From Dipylidium caninum (lineage: Eukaryota; Platyhelminthes; Cestoda; Cyclophyllidea; Dipylidiidae), in the NCBI GenBank assembly GCA_017562135.1, contig QEYB01000179.1, positions 23,696-87,695 of the forward strand: 64,000 nt of DNA, read 5' to 3'. The notes beneath the pieces are model-generated. The model ran no database searches and was not told where the DNA came from. It saw only the letters and a program-made list of their open reading frames with translations. Positions 21,066 to 34,024 of this stretch are shown one piece after another. Position 1 is the stretch's first letter. The number at the start of each line of letters is the position of its first letter. Position numbers and translations under genes: made by a program.

Positions 21066-24000
21066 CATTTATAGTAAGTTCTTCCAGTTGCCAATGTTGT
21101 CTTCCGGTCTCCTTATTTCTTGTCGATTGCAGTTGTGAGCCAGACATCTGAATAATATTTGAATGCTCACTTCAGGTAGAGTTGTTGCCTTGTTTTAACT
21201 TGGCTAGTGGTTATTCGTATCGCCGATGAATGCGGCTCGAGCTTGTGATCCTAGACAAGCTCGGCTGTCTACGCATCCACGCATCGCTTGGGTGGTTCCT
21301 GTAATAGATTTCTCGCTATTCGGCGTGAGATGTAAGTGCAAGAGTCTCAGTGTCTCCACTGTGAGTTCTTAGAATGGGGGCGTGTGTGCGTTCCCTTTGT
21401 CGAGTTGTGGAGGGGTGGGGTCGCCGCATGACAGTGTAGGGCTACTTGTTTGTGCTTTCTTGTCACATTTGTCCTTTTGCGCCAGCACTTGGATGAAAGG
21501 GGAGTATTCAGTTTAACCGGAATCTTTCGTACATGTGTTCCACCTTGAACAAAATGCTGCGAAATATACCGTTGCATTAATGTAAGAGAACTTCAATCGT
21601 CTCCTGCCACTGCTACTAAGTAATATCCAGTAGGCTTGTGTTCCGCCACCCAACTGCCTGCGAGTTTGCAAGAGCATTCTTTCTCTTTCTACGCCCACTT
21701 GGGTAGCTACAGTCACTCCTATCCCCTACATTTTTACTCAGGATTGCGGTAGATGCAAAGGGGATTGCATCCATTCAGTTTGCCCCCGAGCTGATCTGCT
21801 CGCTTAGGTCTCCCTTCCCACTTCTTATTTCCTACGGAGTATCGAGATGCATAGAGTACAGTTGAGTGAGATACCCCGTCATTTGCCTGTTCCTGTCTCG
21901 TGTTGCCTTTGGGTTGTTTGTCTGTTCTTTAATTAACGCCTTTCCTACTAAATTCGGCAAATATGTGACCCAACTCCTTCAATCGCCGCGTCCAATTTTC
22001 GATTGTAGTCTAATCCAAATGTCATGGTAAAATTGCAGTTCCTTCCTTTCCTCCTCCTTGCGATGTATTTCACAGGGCCTAACATGTACCATTGGGGCCT
22101 CGATAACAGTACTGCGATTTACGTCAATTAGCACTGTTAAAACCAGACCTCTTGCTGGCCGCATATATCACCGTTAATTAGCCTACCTACCCAATTTAGA
22201 CACTTATTCTCGGTCCATCCACAGTGGATTTCTCTAAAGTGAAATAGCACACATGTTCTCATCCACAGAGGTCCCCTCCTTGTGAAAAAGAATCATATTA
22301 ACTGGCGACTATTGAACAAGCGCAAAAGCTGTTTCCGAAAATGTGTAACTCCGCGGAAAATAAGTGGGTATGAATGAGAGTGCACCAGAAAAGGAAACTC
22401 GGGGGAACACAGAGGCACACATTTCCTGTATGTCTCCGTTAAGTGCTTTTTGATCCCAGAAAGAACTGTGAACCCTAGTATAATTCCCTCATGATAGAAG
22501 CCACAGACTAAAGTGTACTTGCTCTCTCATATTTTAAGAAGAAGAAGAAAGCCAATTAACCAGATTGCAAAGCGTATGGTAGCCAGAATGGGAATGCCGT
22601 TGGGATTCAAAAGGCGCTGCATAAAGCGCCCTTTTAGAAGTTGCACTAAGCCACTTCGTGCGCTGAGAATAGGTGTGAAGGGAGCCCACCTGGAGCGATT
22701 GTTTGTTAGCTAGTGTGTTTTGAATAAAATCGGCCTGACGACTTGGGGCAGTAAATACACTGGACGTTAAGGCATTTTAGGTGAAATTACAATAAATTAC
22801 TTAATTTCCGCAGGCTGTTTGATTTAAAGCAAAAAAAGGGTGAATGTGCTCGAAGTTGAAATCATTCGACGCGCTTGTTGCTCAGGAATTTCACCTTTGG
22901 ATGGTTGTTTATATGGGAAGTGGTGTTTTCTCCAATACCTGTCAGTTGCGTCATTTTAGCATGAGTTACGTGTTTCGTGTTACTGAGAAGTAGTGGGAAG
23001 TTTTGTTGTTTCGTTAATTTCAACCTTGTTATTCGGATTGGCATGGTCGTGGTGTATTTACTTGTACTTTAGATTCAAAGCTGTTGTCAACGCCATCTAA
23101 TTCGTAGGCCTAACAAAAAATAACATAAGGTAACGATGCCTTCTTTCCCCCGAGCCGAATAATTGGGGGAGAAAAGAGCCCTGAAATGGGAAGAATGTGT
23201 TAAGCTTTGTGCCACTCCTTATGTGCTTCATGAGATATTCTAAAAAGTGACATATCTACATTTGAAATCATTACTTTCTGGCTTACAGCTTCCATCAAGA
23301 CTCTAATGTTTTTTCACCGGGGTGTCCTTGTGCCAGGGAGGCTCTCAATTTTCTAGCACGATTTGCTCCCTAATTTACACGAAGGAAGAGCATGAAACTT
23401 AACTCTTCAAATATAAGGTTTGCATCACTAGCGGATGACAGGTGCGAGCTATCTTTCCACAGAGATATTTCGTAGAAAGAGAATAAATGCTCGAGGCAGA
23501 TCGGAGATGTGAAAGCTGTCACAGCCACCTGGTTGAGCCATCATTTTGCAAGGCACGAAAAGCACCACAGGTATGCATACTATCGGCTGTTAGACCAATT
23601 TCGACTCAATGTCCATCCTCGATGACTTCAAAATTCTTAACGGTGTAGAGAATTAACGGGCCACCGGCGGCGCCTTTCTTAACACTTTTTTCGTAATTTC
23701 TTTAAGTGGACAGTAATAAATAGATGAGGACAGGCGTGCAGGTCCATGTGCATGACACACAGGTGAAACCTCCTAACCTGACTGTCGACTGTAGGGAATT
23801 TAGTGATAATGGACGTGGTCTTCCTCATTTGCTACCGTCAGGTAATACAATCTACGGGGAGAAATAGGGTGACTGAGTGCAATCGTCACCGAAAAATAAT
23901 GTCGGCGGATACTGAGGGCTAAAAGGGGTGGATTTCGTCTGGTTTGCAGACGAGTATTCGGTACTTCGCGTCGTCCTTGCTTGCATGACGACATGCTGGA

Positions 24001-25190
24001 GATAATTATGAGGTTGCAAAACCGAAAGCCTGTGAAAGAACATATAAATATTTGCAAATGTTGGATGTAATGTTATGGAATTGTGCCCGTCACATGTGAG
24101 CTGGATCTTAAGCACACAACAGCTTTTACTAGCGATGCGTGCAAGTCACTGGGCCCTCCCTTCTTCCTAGTATTACTGGATCCGCTGCTTGCGGAATTAT
24201 GAGAGAGAGGATGATGGTCTGCGTTTTGGAGGAATTATTATCCTCCGTGAATGGGCGACAACGGCGACCTGGTTGTGGAAGCAGACTGATATGTGCGAGA
24301 GTAGTCCTATGCAGGACAGCATTCACATGGTGCGGTGCATCACCGATGTGCAAGTGACAAATGACGGAGTTTTGCAAGATTACAAATAATTTTGGATTAC
24401 ATCTCGTCTAATGACAGTCGCCACACCTAATGTCGCCTTAGAGAAGTACTGTTAAACTCTCGTACAACGCTTATTTCGTTAAATGTACATTTAAACACGT
24501 GCAACAACCCATTGCGATTGCAGTTCAATGTAACATGCTTTAATTTTGGAAGAAGAGTAAGTTACGTCAAGCTAGTACAAGCACTAAGGCTCGACTACAC
24601 GGAATGAAATGAAGTAACGAAATAGCTAATTGCATTTACATGATTTCTCAACTTTATGCAACATTTTCAATGTGATGGCACAGGGGATGAGTTGAATGTC
24701 AGGGGGTTAAGTAAACAGAAACGTGGTTGTACCCAGTCACGCTCTGGTGCTAGTTAGAGCTTAACTCAGTAAGGCATTATTGTCACTCCTTCGTGTATTC
24801 ATTAAGGGGAGAGGCAGGTGAGGGACACGAATTTCTCCTAAATATTTCGAAGTTTGCAATGGTTTTTAGTAAAGGCAAGCATTGTCGTTTACGAACTCAC
24901 TTCTTCATGACATTGATGGCCAGCAGGTGCCCTACCGGGCTTAACTACCACATCAAAGCTTGGTGTAGAAGAGAAAGGACATCTGCGCGATCATCGTTAC
25001 TCGCCACCTAAAGACCTTGTTGTTCACTTATTGGAATGGCACCATTTAGCGTAGATGAGGTCTAATGAACAGTCCAGAGTGAATTATAACACATCAGTGT
25101 AAGGTCTTGAAGTTAACGCAAACGTGGCTGAATGCTCTCACCCTCCGAAGCAGAGGGGACAGACTGTTGCCATCAAGGTCACAAATATCA
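21066..25190. other. 4 kb without a confident gene
   Basis: Only short ORFs: a basic 66-codon frame at 22513-22713 (+) and overlapping frames at 24139-24389 (+). None has a domain, splice support or a second copy. Repeats A to L are not seen here. AT-rich patches occur around 22750-23300. Confidence 0.4.
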
Positions 25191-25193
25191 AAA

Positions 25194-27623
25194 TTATTTC
25201 GCGTCGGTGGTGACGGTGCCCACATTCTCGGAGTCGAAGTAGTGCTCCTCCACAACGCCCATCGATGCGGGTGGCACGTAGCGCATGAAGTCGGCGAGGT
25301 GCACGCACGGCCGAGTAACATGTCTCCAGACTCCGATTTCATCCTTGAGGAAGAGTGAGAGGAGGAAGCCTAGGAAAGAGGAGTTGGTGGCCAGTGGTGC
25401 TCGTGGCTATAGGCCTACAGGTCAGATCATATGCACTTACAAACAAAACAGGAGGCGCCACAACAATAGAAGGTCAGAGGGAAGTTATTTCTGATGTCGT
25501 CATTTGACACTATGGCAGCTAGAATGAGGTCGACATTACACTAAAACGAATGATTGAGACCTTACAATGTGATGCTATCATCTCAGGATGAAAGGAAGGA
25601 GGGACTCACTGTAGTGCTGAACAGGAGACCATATATAGTGGCGACGTTCTTCGAACCAAAAATGAGATTACAGGCGGTGGGCATGTAAATAGCGCGTGCA
25701 GCCATTGTGAAGTCGATGAGGAAAACCCAAATAGCATAGAGGATATGGAAGGCACCCGAGTAGACGAGGAGAGGGAAGGTGACAAAGAGTAATGTCAATT
25801 GGAGTAGGAACCATCCCAGAGGAAGCTATCACAATGCGCACAGATAGAAGGGTGTTACGAGAATTTTAGCATCTCCGGCCAAGCCCCATTTATGATCAAG
25901 TGCTACCTTGAAGGAGAATTGGTCGCAAAGGAGACCACTGACAACACGTCCGGCGCAGAGGAAGATGGACGTGCACGTGGCAATGACTGAGAGGAAATGA
26001 TCATCAATGTTATTAACCTCACCGAATACCTAACCAAAGCAAAAAATGTGCTACATATTGAGAGAATAATTGCGTAGTTTCCTCTGAGTTGCAGTCAGCA
26101 AAGCAAAATTGGTAAAATAAGCAAAAAGTGCGTTTGCTGATGGGCCTCACCTTATCGACAGAGTTCATCAGATTGGTAGGCTCCATCATCAAGAAGATAA
26201 TTATGGCAATAAGGTAAAAGTCAATCGATTTGAGCGCTTCCTTAACCGAGTAATCGTAGGTGTGCGAAAGGACTCTGAACATGAGATAATGCAGAATAGG
26301 CATAAAGACCATGGGCATGAGAGACACACGTGAGCAGAATAAGCGTATTTGCTTGTGTTTAACGTCCACCTGACATTCTGCTTCGAAACCGCTCCTTTCG
26401 CCGTTTGCTCTATAACATTATAGCACTATCTGCTTTAACTCACATCCTCGACAAATACATCGTCGGCTAACGCATATCGGCAATTAAATCTTGCTCTCGC
26501 ATATACTACTGAGGATGAACAGGCCTACCCGATTTCAGCACTCTTTGTTGGTGCAGCCACATTGGTTAGCTCAAACCTAAAACGGCATAAAGTGGCTCAT
26601 CCATAGAAGTCTCCTCAATATGAGGATCAACTCAACTAAATAACAAATTCTGCAACAGTGTGTGCCTTCATAAAACAATGAGTTGGTAGGGGCAGCAGTC
26701 TACGGGAGAAGAACGTCTGTCATGCACAACAACTCACGTTTCCTGCGCGTCCTTCTTCACCGAATTTTCGTCCTAAAAACGTGACACGCCAATGAAAAGC
26801 CGACCATGATAGAAGTCGTACTTCAAATTACACTTACGCTTCTGCATTTGCGTAGCAGAATGAAGCCAATCACTTGGAGGCCACACAGTATAGCAGCAAG
26901 AATGAGCAAGGCCGTCGGTATTTTGGATGTCACAGTGGAGCTGAAGAAATATAGCCATGACAATGTACAAAATAAGCGACTTCATGGCAATGTAAAGAAC
27001 ATACTCAGCAGTAGGTTTGTTGTCTGGATTAATCAAAACAGTTTGTATGGATGTAAAGACCAAGGAACCCAATCCTAATGAGGAGGGGATGAGACCTATG
27101 ACAACAGCGCGATGCTTGGGAAACCACTAGATGAGGAGAGAGGAAGTGGGATCAGAGAAGTGACTATAGATACATTGTGTGCAAAGTAGAAGTGCAAGGA
27201 GAGAAATTACCTCCGCAGCTAAGGTGAATAGAACCGCGTACGAAAGACCCATCCCAGATCCAAACATCACAGCGTAAGTGACTATGAACGGTCCAAGTCT
27301 TCTGGAAATTGTAAATGCCGAAAGTGCAAGTTCACCGCTGAAATGAAAATGGGTTATGTTGAGTGGCTTCATGTACCTTGTCAAAATACAGCTGATTGCC
27401 ACACTGGACGAAAACCAATGCGTGACTGTAGCCAGCCACCGAGTGGCATTAGAATAACAAGCCCGGTCATCATTGCTGCACTGGACCAAATGGTTTGTCC
27501 CCCAGTGATAGTCATGAAGGGGATCAGATACACATTCATATTTCCATATGTATAGCTGAAACCAAACGACAAATGAATGAGTGCGGCACCAAACACGGTT
27601 AAATATCCCCAAACCTTAGACAT
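25194..27623 (-). CDS. MFS transporter (oxalate/formate-antiporter-like), 8 exons
   Basis: Predicted 12-helix carrier of organic acids in a membrane; substrate unknown. Exons: 27377-27623, 27211-27337, 27005-27126, 26838-26940, 26151-26369, 25907-26029, 25610-25825 and 25194-25406, all GT-AG, with introns of 39, 84, 64, 468, 121, 81 and 203 bases. ATG at 27621-27623 and TAA at 25194-25196. Helix 1 is followed by SYTYGNMNVYLIPFM; then GLVILMPLGGWLQSRIGF, TYAVMFGSGMGLSYAV, WFPKHRAVVIGLIPSSLGLG and TVLINPDN, in the order typical of this MFS branch. A central loop leads into YDYSVKEALKSIDFYLIA, VNNIDDHFLSVIATC, CAGRVVSGLLCD and ATIYGLLFSTT. The last exon gives a cytosolic tail (MRYVPPASMGVVEEHYFD). 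All junction phases agree except the first: exon 1 ends GTATTTTGACAAG, giving TGA, and is one base short. One more T would remove the stop and set the phase, giving 456 residues. Confidence 0.8.
27377..27400 (-). other. one-base deletion in transporter exon 1
   Basis: Exon 1 is 247 bases; the total of all exons is 1370, one short of a multiple of three. In the run TTTTGACAAG the frame hits TGA, and the next exon's reading GELALSAFTI needs two leftover bases where only one is present. A lost T in this T-run explains both. It could be a sequencing or assembly error or a true loss-of-function change. Confidence 0.65.
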
Positions 27624-29700
27624 GGCAATCTAATGACAAACGATTCGCAAGGTATGAGTGCCATCTGCCTTATATGACCGTTAACCGCTGATCACATAAG
27701 CAAATCCCAAGATCGCAAGTTGTGCGATCGGAGTACGACATTTAAATACGGACTATTAGTTTTAGGTTCCTCGTACTGTGAATAACTTTCATGCTTATAA
27801 AAATAATTTTGTTCATTTTTCGAATATTAAAGATTGAAATATATAAGTGGACCGAAATAAAGAGCAATATAATCGTTCCCGTCATTGTTATACGTCGCGA
27901 AAAAGGATTACTTAACTGCAGTAAAACGCGTTCACAATTTTGACGTGTCTTTCGAAGTACACCAATTTCCTTTGTTTCCATCAGTGGCCTATATTTTGGT
28001 CTTATCTACTTGAGATTTGCAAGAATTTCCTCTTGTTCTGTCGGATCCCCTCAGTCTCCTCTTATCTGCGGTCCAGGAGCCGGGGTGTCATGACTGGCAA
28101 AGTAGTATCTATCCGAGATAGATCGAGACCATAGCTACTTATTGCTTGGCATGACTATATGGTTTGCCTCTACATGATCCAACGATTTTATCAAAATATC
28201 GGGGAGACCGTTTCGCTGTCCGTCTGCAGTTGGATTTGCCCAATCCACTGCTCTTGCTACTGTACATTTAGTGATATGAATGGAAAAAGGCAGAAGTAAC
28301 CTTCTCGACCCCAACTTTCTCTACACATCGGTGTGGCGTGAATTCTTCCACCATTCCTCTCGACTCAGTTCCCTCGCATTCACGACACTCTCTGGGTTAT
28401 CATCAACATCACTGCTCGCGAACCTGGAAATTCACGTCCTGACATTACTGGTGAGACTTCTCTTGCCTCAACGGGTGACGAAGTAGCAGGGTACCAGCCT
28501 TCTTCTGTCTAAGGCGTCAGGCAATGGTCATCTCCCTCCGTGGTAGTCAATAAGATCTGGAGTACATCGTCAGGACAAAAATACCAAGAATTCACTTGAA
28601 ACAGGGCTCTTCTGTCTCTTCTCGTGGGTCATTTCGAAAGTAGGACATACGATTGACGTGACAAGCGCATTGCCTACCTGACGACAGCTCACCAACACCA
28701 CCACCAAGAAAAATACCCTGGCTTTGGCGATTGAGAAAGTAGCGGACTGGGCCAACGCTGGCCTGCGTAACCTGAAAAATGTTGTGCTACACGTCGATTG
28801 TGGCTCTCGGCCATCGTAAGTCACAAATTCGGAAAGATGCCCACGCGATGTGTGTTAACACGTGACGGCGCTTCTTCATCAAATGCAACGTAAAGCATGT
28901 TGTTGTGGTCAGAAGCGTGTGAGGTTAATAACTGCAGTCCCTGTGTTCCTGCGTCCCGATGGCCTGCGATTCCGCCAGGTAGGAATCGTCCCGAAAGTTG
29001 CTTTGTTCTCTTAACCGAGAGAGAAGACAAGGAGGACTGGTAGCAGATCGAGGCAATGGTTGGAAAAAGGGATGCTGTTTTCGATCACATCTGCTTTCGT
29101 TTGCCTCAATCAGCTTTGTTAAGACCGGTGAGTGCTGTCTGGGTCTCAGATAATAGGCCTGGAACAATTCTGTCGAAGGGGAGATTCGCAGGTAATTTTT
29201 TCACGACTTACGAAGTATCCGTGTGGCAGTATCACTCACTTTCTTCATGCTTTTGCCATCAGTTGAAGAAATTATCACTCATTGTCACTTTGTAGGGGAA
29301 TCTGCCAATGTCAGCGAGGCCAATCAGCCATGTCCTCCATTATCTAAGTCAGAAGTCTCCGATGGAAGGGCACAAACTTATGAGTAAGAGTAAATGAGTT
29401 GGAACGAGTTCTTAACAGACAGGCATCAAGAACTTCATCGAGCTTCGTTGCCTTTCAGTGACGTTGGCGGATGGCCTCGCTCCTCCGCCGTGTGAAGACC
29501 AGTGCGACACTTCCGAGAAGGTACGGCGCAATAAGATTATATCTGTATGTTGCGCTCTTACTATGTTGAGGAGGAGTTCGTGGTTCCCACTCCGCGTAGA
29601 GCATGAGAAAATGTGGACAAATTTGACGGAAGAAACAGACAATGAGACGATCGGCGATTACGGCAAGACAAATTGAGGAGAGGTAGAGGAGATGTCAGCC
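27624..29700. other. no recognisable gene
   Basis: Short ORFs only, none with a domain or relative. The interval follows the start of the transporter gene on the other side, so its promoter may lie here, but I see no clear TATA box in the first 200 bases upstream. Confidence 0.35.
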
Positions 29701-29721
29701 AGAAGCCATATCAGTGCTGCA

Positions 29722-29862
29722 GCGCCAGTAGTGCCGCGGCATCAGGGATGCCTCAATCGCATGCATCTCAGGTTCGCATCCCTGCTGGGCGCGTCGAGTC
29801 GACGCTTCGTCAGTTTCAGATGACGCAGAAACAAATCACCGGACAGAGGTTAGGGCGTCGCT
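29722..29862 (+). repeat. tRNA-derived SINE, copy 1
   Basis: The 5' part looks like a tRNA: GCGCCAG at 29722 can pair with CTGGGCGC near 29785-29792, and CAGGTTCGCATCCCTG forms a T-arm with a B-box-like TTCG. GTAGTG..GCGGCATCAGG is an A-box-like block. A tRNA-unrelated tail ends with AAATCACCGGACAGAGGT and TAGGGCGTCGC. The copy at 40652-40837 (-) shares both the head and the tail, with a longer middle. This pol III head plus unique tail is the SINE layout. No flanking duplication was confirmed. Confidence 0.6.
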
Positions 29863-32800
29863 GTCACGAGGTGGCAGTCGACCTTAAGAAGAACTCTTCT
29901 AAGCAGGGACGATTTCGGTGGTGAGTTGAGACTTTGTTCAGAAAGGCTCGTCGCAGAATAGAGACCCTAATCCCCGGTCATGGCATCCAACCACCTCCGA
30001 CCTCTACACCCAGACAGCAGCATTAACTTGTGTCAATCCTCCCCACTCGCCCGTCTCATCAATGCGATGGGATGAACGAGGCGGAGACGAGAGGTGATCA
30101 CCGAGAAGATGCAAAGCACCCCTTCGCTTTATTCATCTACTCCTTCAGGTGAACACTGCGATTGGGGAACCTACCTGGAATTCGACATTTTCTGCATCTC
30201 TTGCGACTCACTAAATGAACCATTTTAGTGCCAGGTTTTGTTGTTTCCATTGATGTGTGTTTCGCTTATGTACTTGAATGCGCTTCTTTGCAGTTGATGT
30301 CGTACAGTTCAAAGGACATCCATATGTGTCAATCCCGAAAGAAGCGAGAAATCGCTAGAAGAGCTGTAAGACCAGAGAGAGGCAACTCGCAAACTTTCCT
30401 TTGCGAGATGCTCCTTATTCACATCGGTCACACAGATATTTGCATAGCATTCAAAAGAGCCGGTCGTCATGCGATACGCAGAAGTACTTGAGTATAGCCA
30501 CATCGCCACTACGAACGGTGGTACCGTGTAGTCATCAAAAAGGTAGACGAAAGCTTCAGTATTCGCAGCCACTGCTGTGGCAACGGCATGGGAATACAGG
30601 GTGCCAGGCGGAGCGTCCACATATCACTTCCTCACCCGTACCTCCAATTGCAAGGTAGGCTTTTCTCTTGCCACGAATGAGGCGACCAAAGAAAGAGGAG
30701 AGAGTGAAAGAGAAAGTTCGTTCGCGCCGAAAATTAGAGAAGATTCATTTGCGTCAAAGGAAGCGAGAGGAGCCGGGCTGTCAACAAAAGTGAACGAAAG
30801 ACCTTCAACTCGAGGGCACACTAGAGTGAAGAACGAATGTCTCTCGCCTGTCACACGACTAACTGTTGGGTCTACGCGTATAACTGTCATCCTCATCAGG
30901 GAGCCACGGAGCACGAGAAGTTCTGATGTGCTTCGAGGCTACCGTAAAGGTGAGCTCATGCCTCACGCGCTTCCATGCGTGATATTATACACGTCAAATA
31001 ATCAGTGGTGTCGTCGAGTGTCCCACACACCTCCAAGTAGGTGCTGAACAATCCGTCCATCACACCCGTCATCACTTCTTAACGTGTGCTTCGCACAACT
31101 GTCCCATAGTGTGGCATTTGAATAATGGGTGTGAAATATCTCGATGAGAGGAAGTCGACTGCTAGACGGTGCCGCTCGAAGGCGACCTCAGAATGCCAAC
31201 CAAAGTCATTTAATCTCGACTCGTCTTGTTTCACCTAGATTCCCTGAAATATACACTACATTGTGTTTGTCTACAACTCTGGATTTCGTTCTGCCTCACA
31301 TGATTTGTTTGATGCACCTCTATTCCTTAAACCGTTTGAAGAAAGCGCTTGATCTTGGACAACATGTTTCCGCCTCATTCGTAACAGACATGGCTAATTT
31401 AGGAATTATGCCTCCATCACTTGCGGCGATCGCGTTCAGTTGAGGTTAGCCAGTGACCAACTGTCCGCCCTGTTCTACATAGCCACCTACAAGATGGCAA
31501 TCGTCATGGTGATATTGGACGAACGAGAGGTAACCCATCTGTGCGGGGAATCTTAGGGTTGATAGACTCGGGTTTATCAAGCCTGCCATGTTCCTCTCAT
31601 TGCACAGAAATAATAGATCTAGGTCAATTCCGAAGAGAACACCACGCGAGTCGGCTTAGTGAGGTAGAGGGACACAAAGGGTTTAGGCAGGCGATAAAAG
31701 GACGCAGGGCAAGGCATGCCAACCCCAAGCGGATGGGTGGTCGCCGTGTGAAAGTCGATCTGACCTTCGAGCAGGGATCGGTGAGTGAACAAATTGCACT
31801 CATTTGAGCTCACTGTATGCAAAATGTATTCCTTAGACGAGCTGCGGTGAAGTGGACTCAACAAGAGACTATACAATTCGGTTGAGAATGCTATACTGGG
31901 CGACTGACCGGGCGATGTGAAAAGTACTTTCATTGCTACTTCCTACATGACCAGCTTCTATCTTCGTTGCTCGCCACTAATGGAACCCTCCACTGTCTGA
32001 ATCTCCTTCCAAAAAAGACAAGCACCGCCCCGAGGAGTAACCGAGCGAACTAGTGTTGGTCTTTATCGCATTTGAACCGTTTCGTCTGACCGAGCAGAAC
32101 GTGGGTAAGTGGATCTACTGCGCGCAACATTGGAGTCAGACAGAAACAGAGAGCATAAGGAAACCGAAGTCTTCCGAGAAAAGGGAAGAGAAGTAGCAAG
32201 TTAGTACTGACACCATTTTTCCTGGCTGGCCTGTTACAACGTCGAGTGAGGTTGATGCCACATTTAAGTGGCGTCAAAAGGCCTCGACTGAGAGAAAAGT
32301 TGATAGCCTTCACCTGCAGTCGGGCAAAGTAGGCTTTGATCACACATAACATATGCTTCCACAGAGAAATGAGGGCATCCTCGGCTCTGTTTTCTCTCCA
32401 TGTAATGCGAGATTCAGCCACGTCTGTCAAACCCGTCGCTAATGTCTTGCTTCTCCCATGGGTTCATGTGTTACCTTCCTCCTCCCTATTCAGATTGCCA
32501 ATTTCAATCATTCGTTTCACTTAAACTCATTTCCCACATTCTTAATCTCTAAACGTTAGCGTATTTCGTTACAGGACAAATTCTTTACACAATTGTTTGG
32601 CTTTTACAAACAGAACATCATTAAGCATGTCTATTTTCCCTCAATTCTTGACTGCAACGCATATTTTTGCTCTCATTTTGATATCGACTGAGAGGGCTTG
32701 GCGTCATTCTTGTGTCGCCATCGGTGTCGGTAAAATCTTTTCCCTTGTCTGTTCACGAGCGGAAATTAAGAACCGCCTGATAAGCATTTAACTACGGACA

Positions 32801-32865
32801 AAAAGTGGCCTCCAAATTGAAGAAAGGCAAATTTACCACCCGTGTTCTTTAGGTTGTCCAAAACG
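29863..32865. other. 3 kb, two weak minus-strand ORFs
   Basis: Minus-strand frames 30624-30914 (RVDPTVSRVTGERHSFFTLV and on, ending at a GAG|GTACGG donor-like site) and 30309-30620 (VAANTEAFVYLFDDYTVPPF and on) look protein-like but match no domain I know. A 31541-31807 plus-strand frame is basic and unsupported. Nothing else is seen. Confidence 0.25.
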
Positions 32866-32869
32866 TGTG

Positions 32870-33325
32870 TTACTTGGCGTGACTGGATATTTCGGGGATA
32901 GCTGCGGAGGTGGACTCCTTGTGAGAACGACTGAATGAGACCTTACAATGATCCACATTGCCTATTCTTATTGCTGACCTCCCTGAATGGTCTATTTGGA
33001 CGTATGTGTGGTAAACTTTCGGGACGACCGTCGTTGGTAGATGCGCAAGATTTTCTTTTGAGAGGGGCATGAAGTCGTTTCATTTTCATCACACACCCCA
33101 TTAACTTACTGTCACGTTCACTTTAATTGGTTCTCGACTTACTCGTTTTCCGAGTCGCCTCTGTTGCTGCTGCGAGGTAGGTAGAGTGAGAAAGAGAGAG
33201 CGAGAAATTACACAGATGTCTACATCTTTACCGAGGAGAAATTTCTGCAAGTGGGGTGTCTCCAAATTTCCTTTCATTCTACAAAGCTCTGCTAAACCCG
33301 TTGCTCATTTAATGCTGTAAGTCAC
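32870..33325. repeat. repeat I, copy 1 (formerly coding end)
   Basis: Close match to 62215-62765, with shared runs such as GGACTCCTTGTGAGAA, CATGAAGTCGTTTCATT and the block at 33225-33300. That last block reads TEEKFLQVG and, after a small shift, FLSFYKALLNPLL. The other copy reads TNEQFLQVGASP, FLSFYKDLLNPLL and VHNKVATM. Amino-acid conservation across indels suggests an old exon. Protein unknown. Confidence 0.6.
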
Positions 33326-34020
33326 AACAAGGTGACTACGAACACGGCGATGTCAGTCCTAGGCACTGGGACAGAACTCCTCCTCTTAAATGAACATTCT
33401 GTGTGAAGAAGTAGAGAGGAGTGTTGACCATAAAAGTTGACATTCTCCGTGCCAAGTAATTGTTTTCTTGCTTGCTTGCTCGTAGGGCAAGCACCTTCCC
33501 CACAATTTTCACGCAATTATTTTCCTTCCTTATCATTTCCACTATGCAACCACCTCATTTCAATGCTTTACGCACCCATATACGCCATTTCTTCTGATAA
33601 TCTGTAATCACGTATTACTTGGTGCTACAAATGACAAACATGGAGAGGTAAAGGGGGAAAATGTGAGGCAAGAGTTTGAGGAAGGGAAAAACCTGAAGCA
33701 GGAGGGGGAACAGGGGAAAATCAGTGACAGGAAGATTCACTTCAGCTGGCAATGTCGGCTGTTGGATCGCGATTGTGTGCCGAAGTGGGGGATGCTGGGA
33801 CATGAAATCATATCACCTTGCTTAATGCGTCGTCTAAACTCTCCAGTGCAAACCTCCCACCCACCTACGCCTTCATGTAAAAACTGTGAATACTTAGTAA
33901 AAAGACAAAGTTGCAAGTATATAGAAGGCTTCTACCAGGGCTTCGTTGACCTCTCCCACTTTGAGTAGCTTCCTTCGCCCACAATCACAAAGTGAACTTC
34001 CTGTTTCATCCCCTAAGCTG
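33326..34020. other. no recognisable gene
   Basis: Only short open frames, without domains or relatives. Confidence 0.35.
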
Positions 34021-34024
34021 TTGA

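Noticed and set aside
22513..22713. Basic 66-codon ORF as a ribosomal-protein-like gene
   Set aside because: No ribosomal protein signature is visible, and Lys/Arg richness comes from an AAGAAGAAG run.
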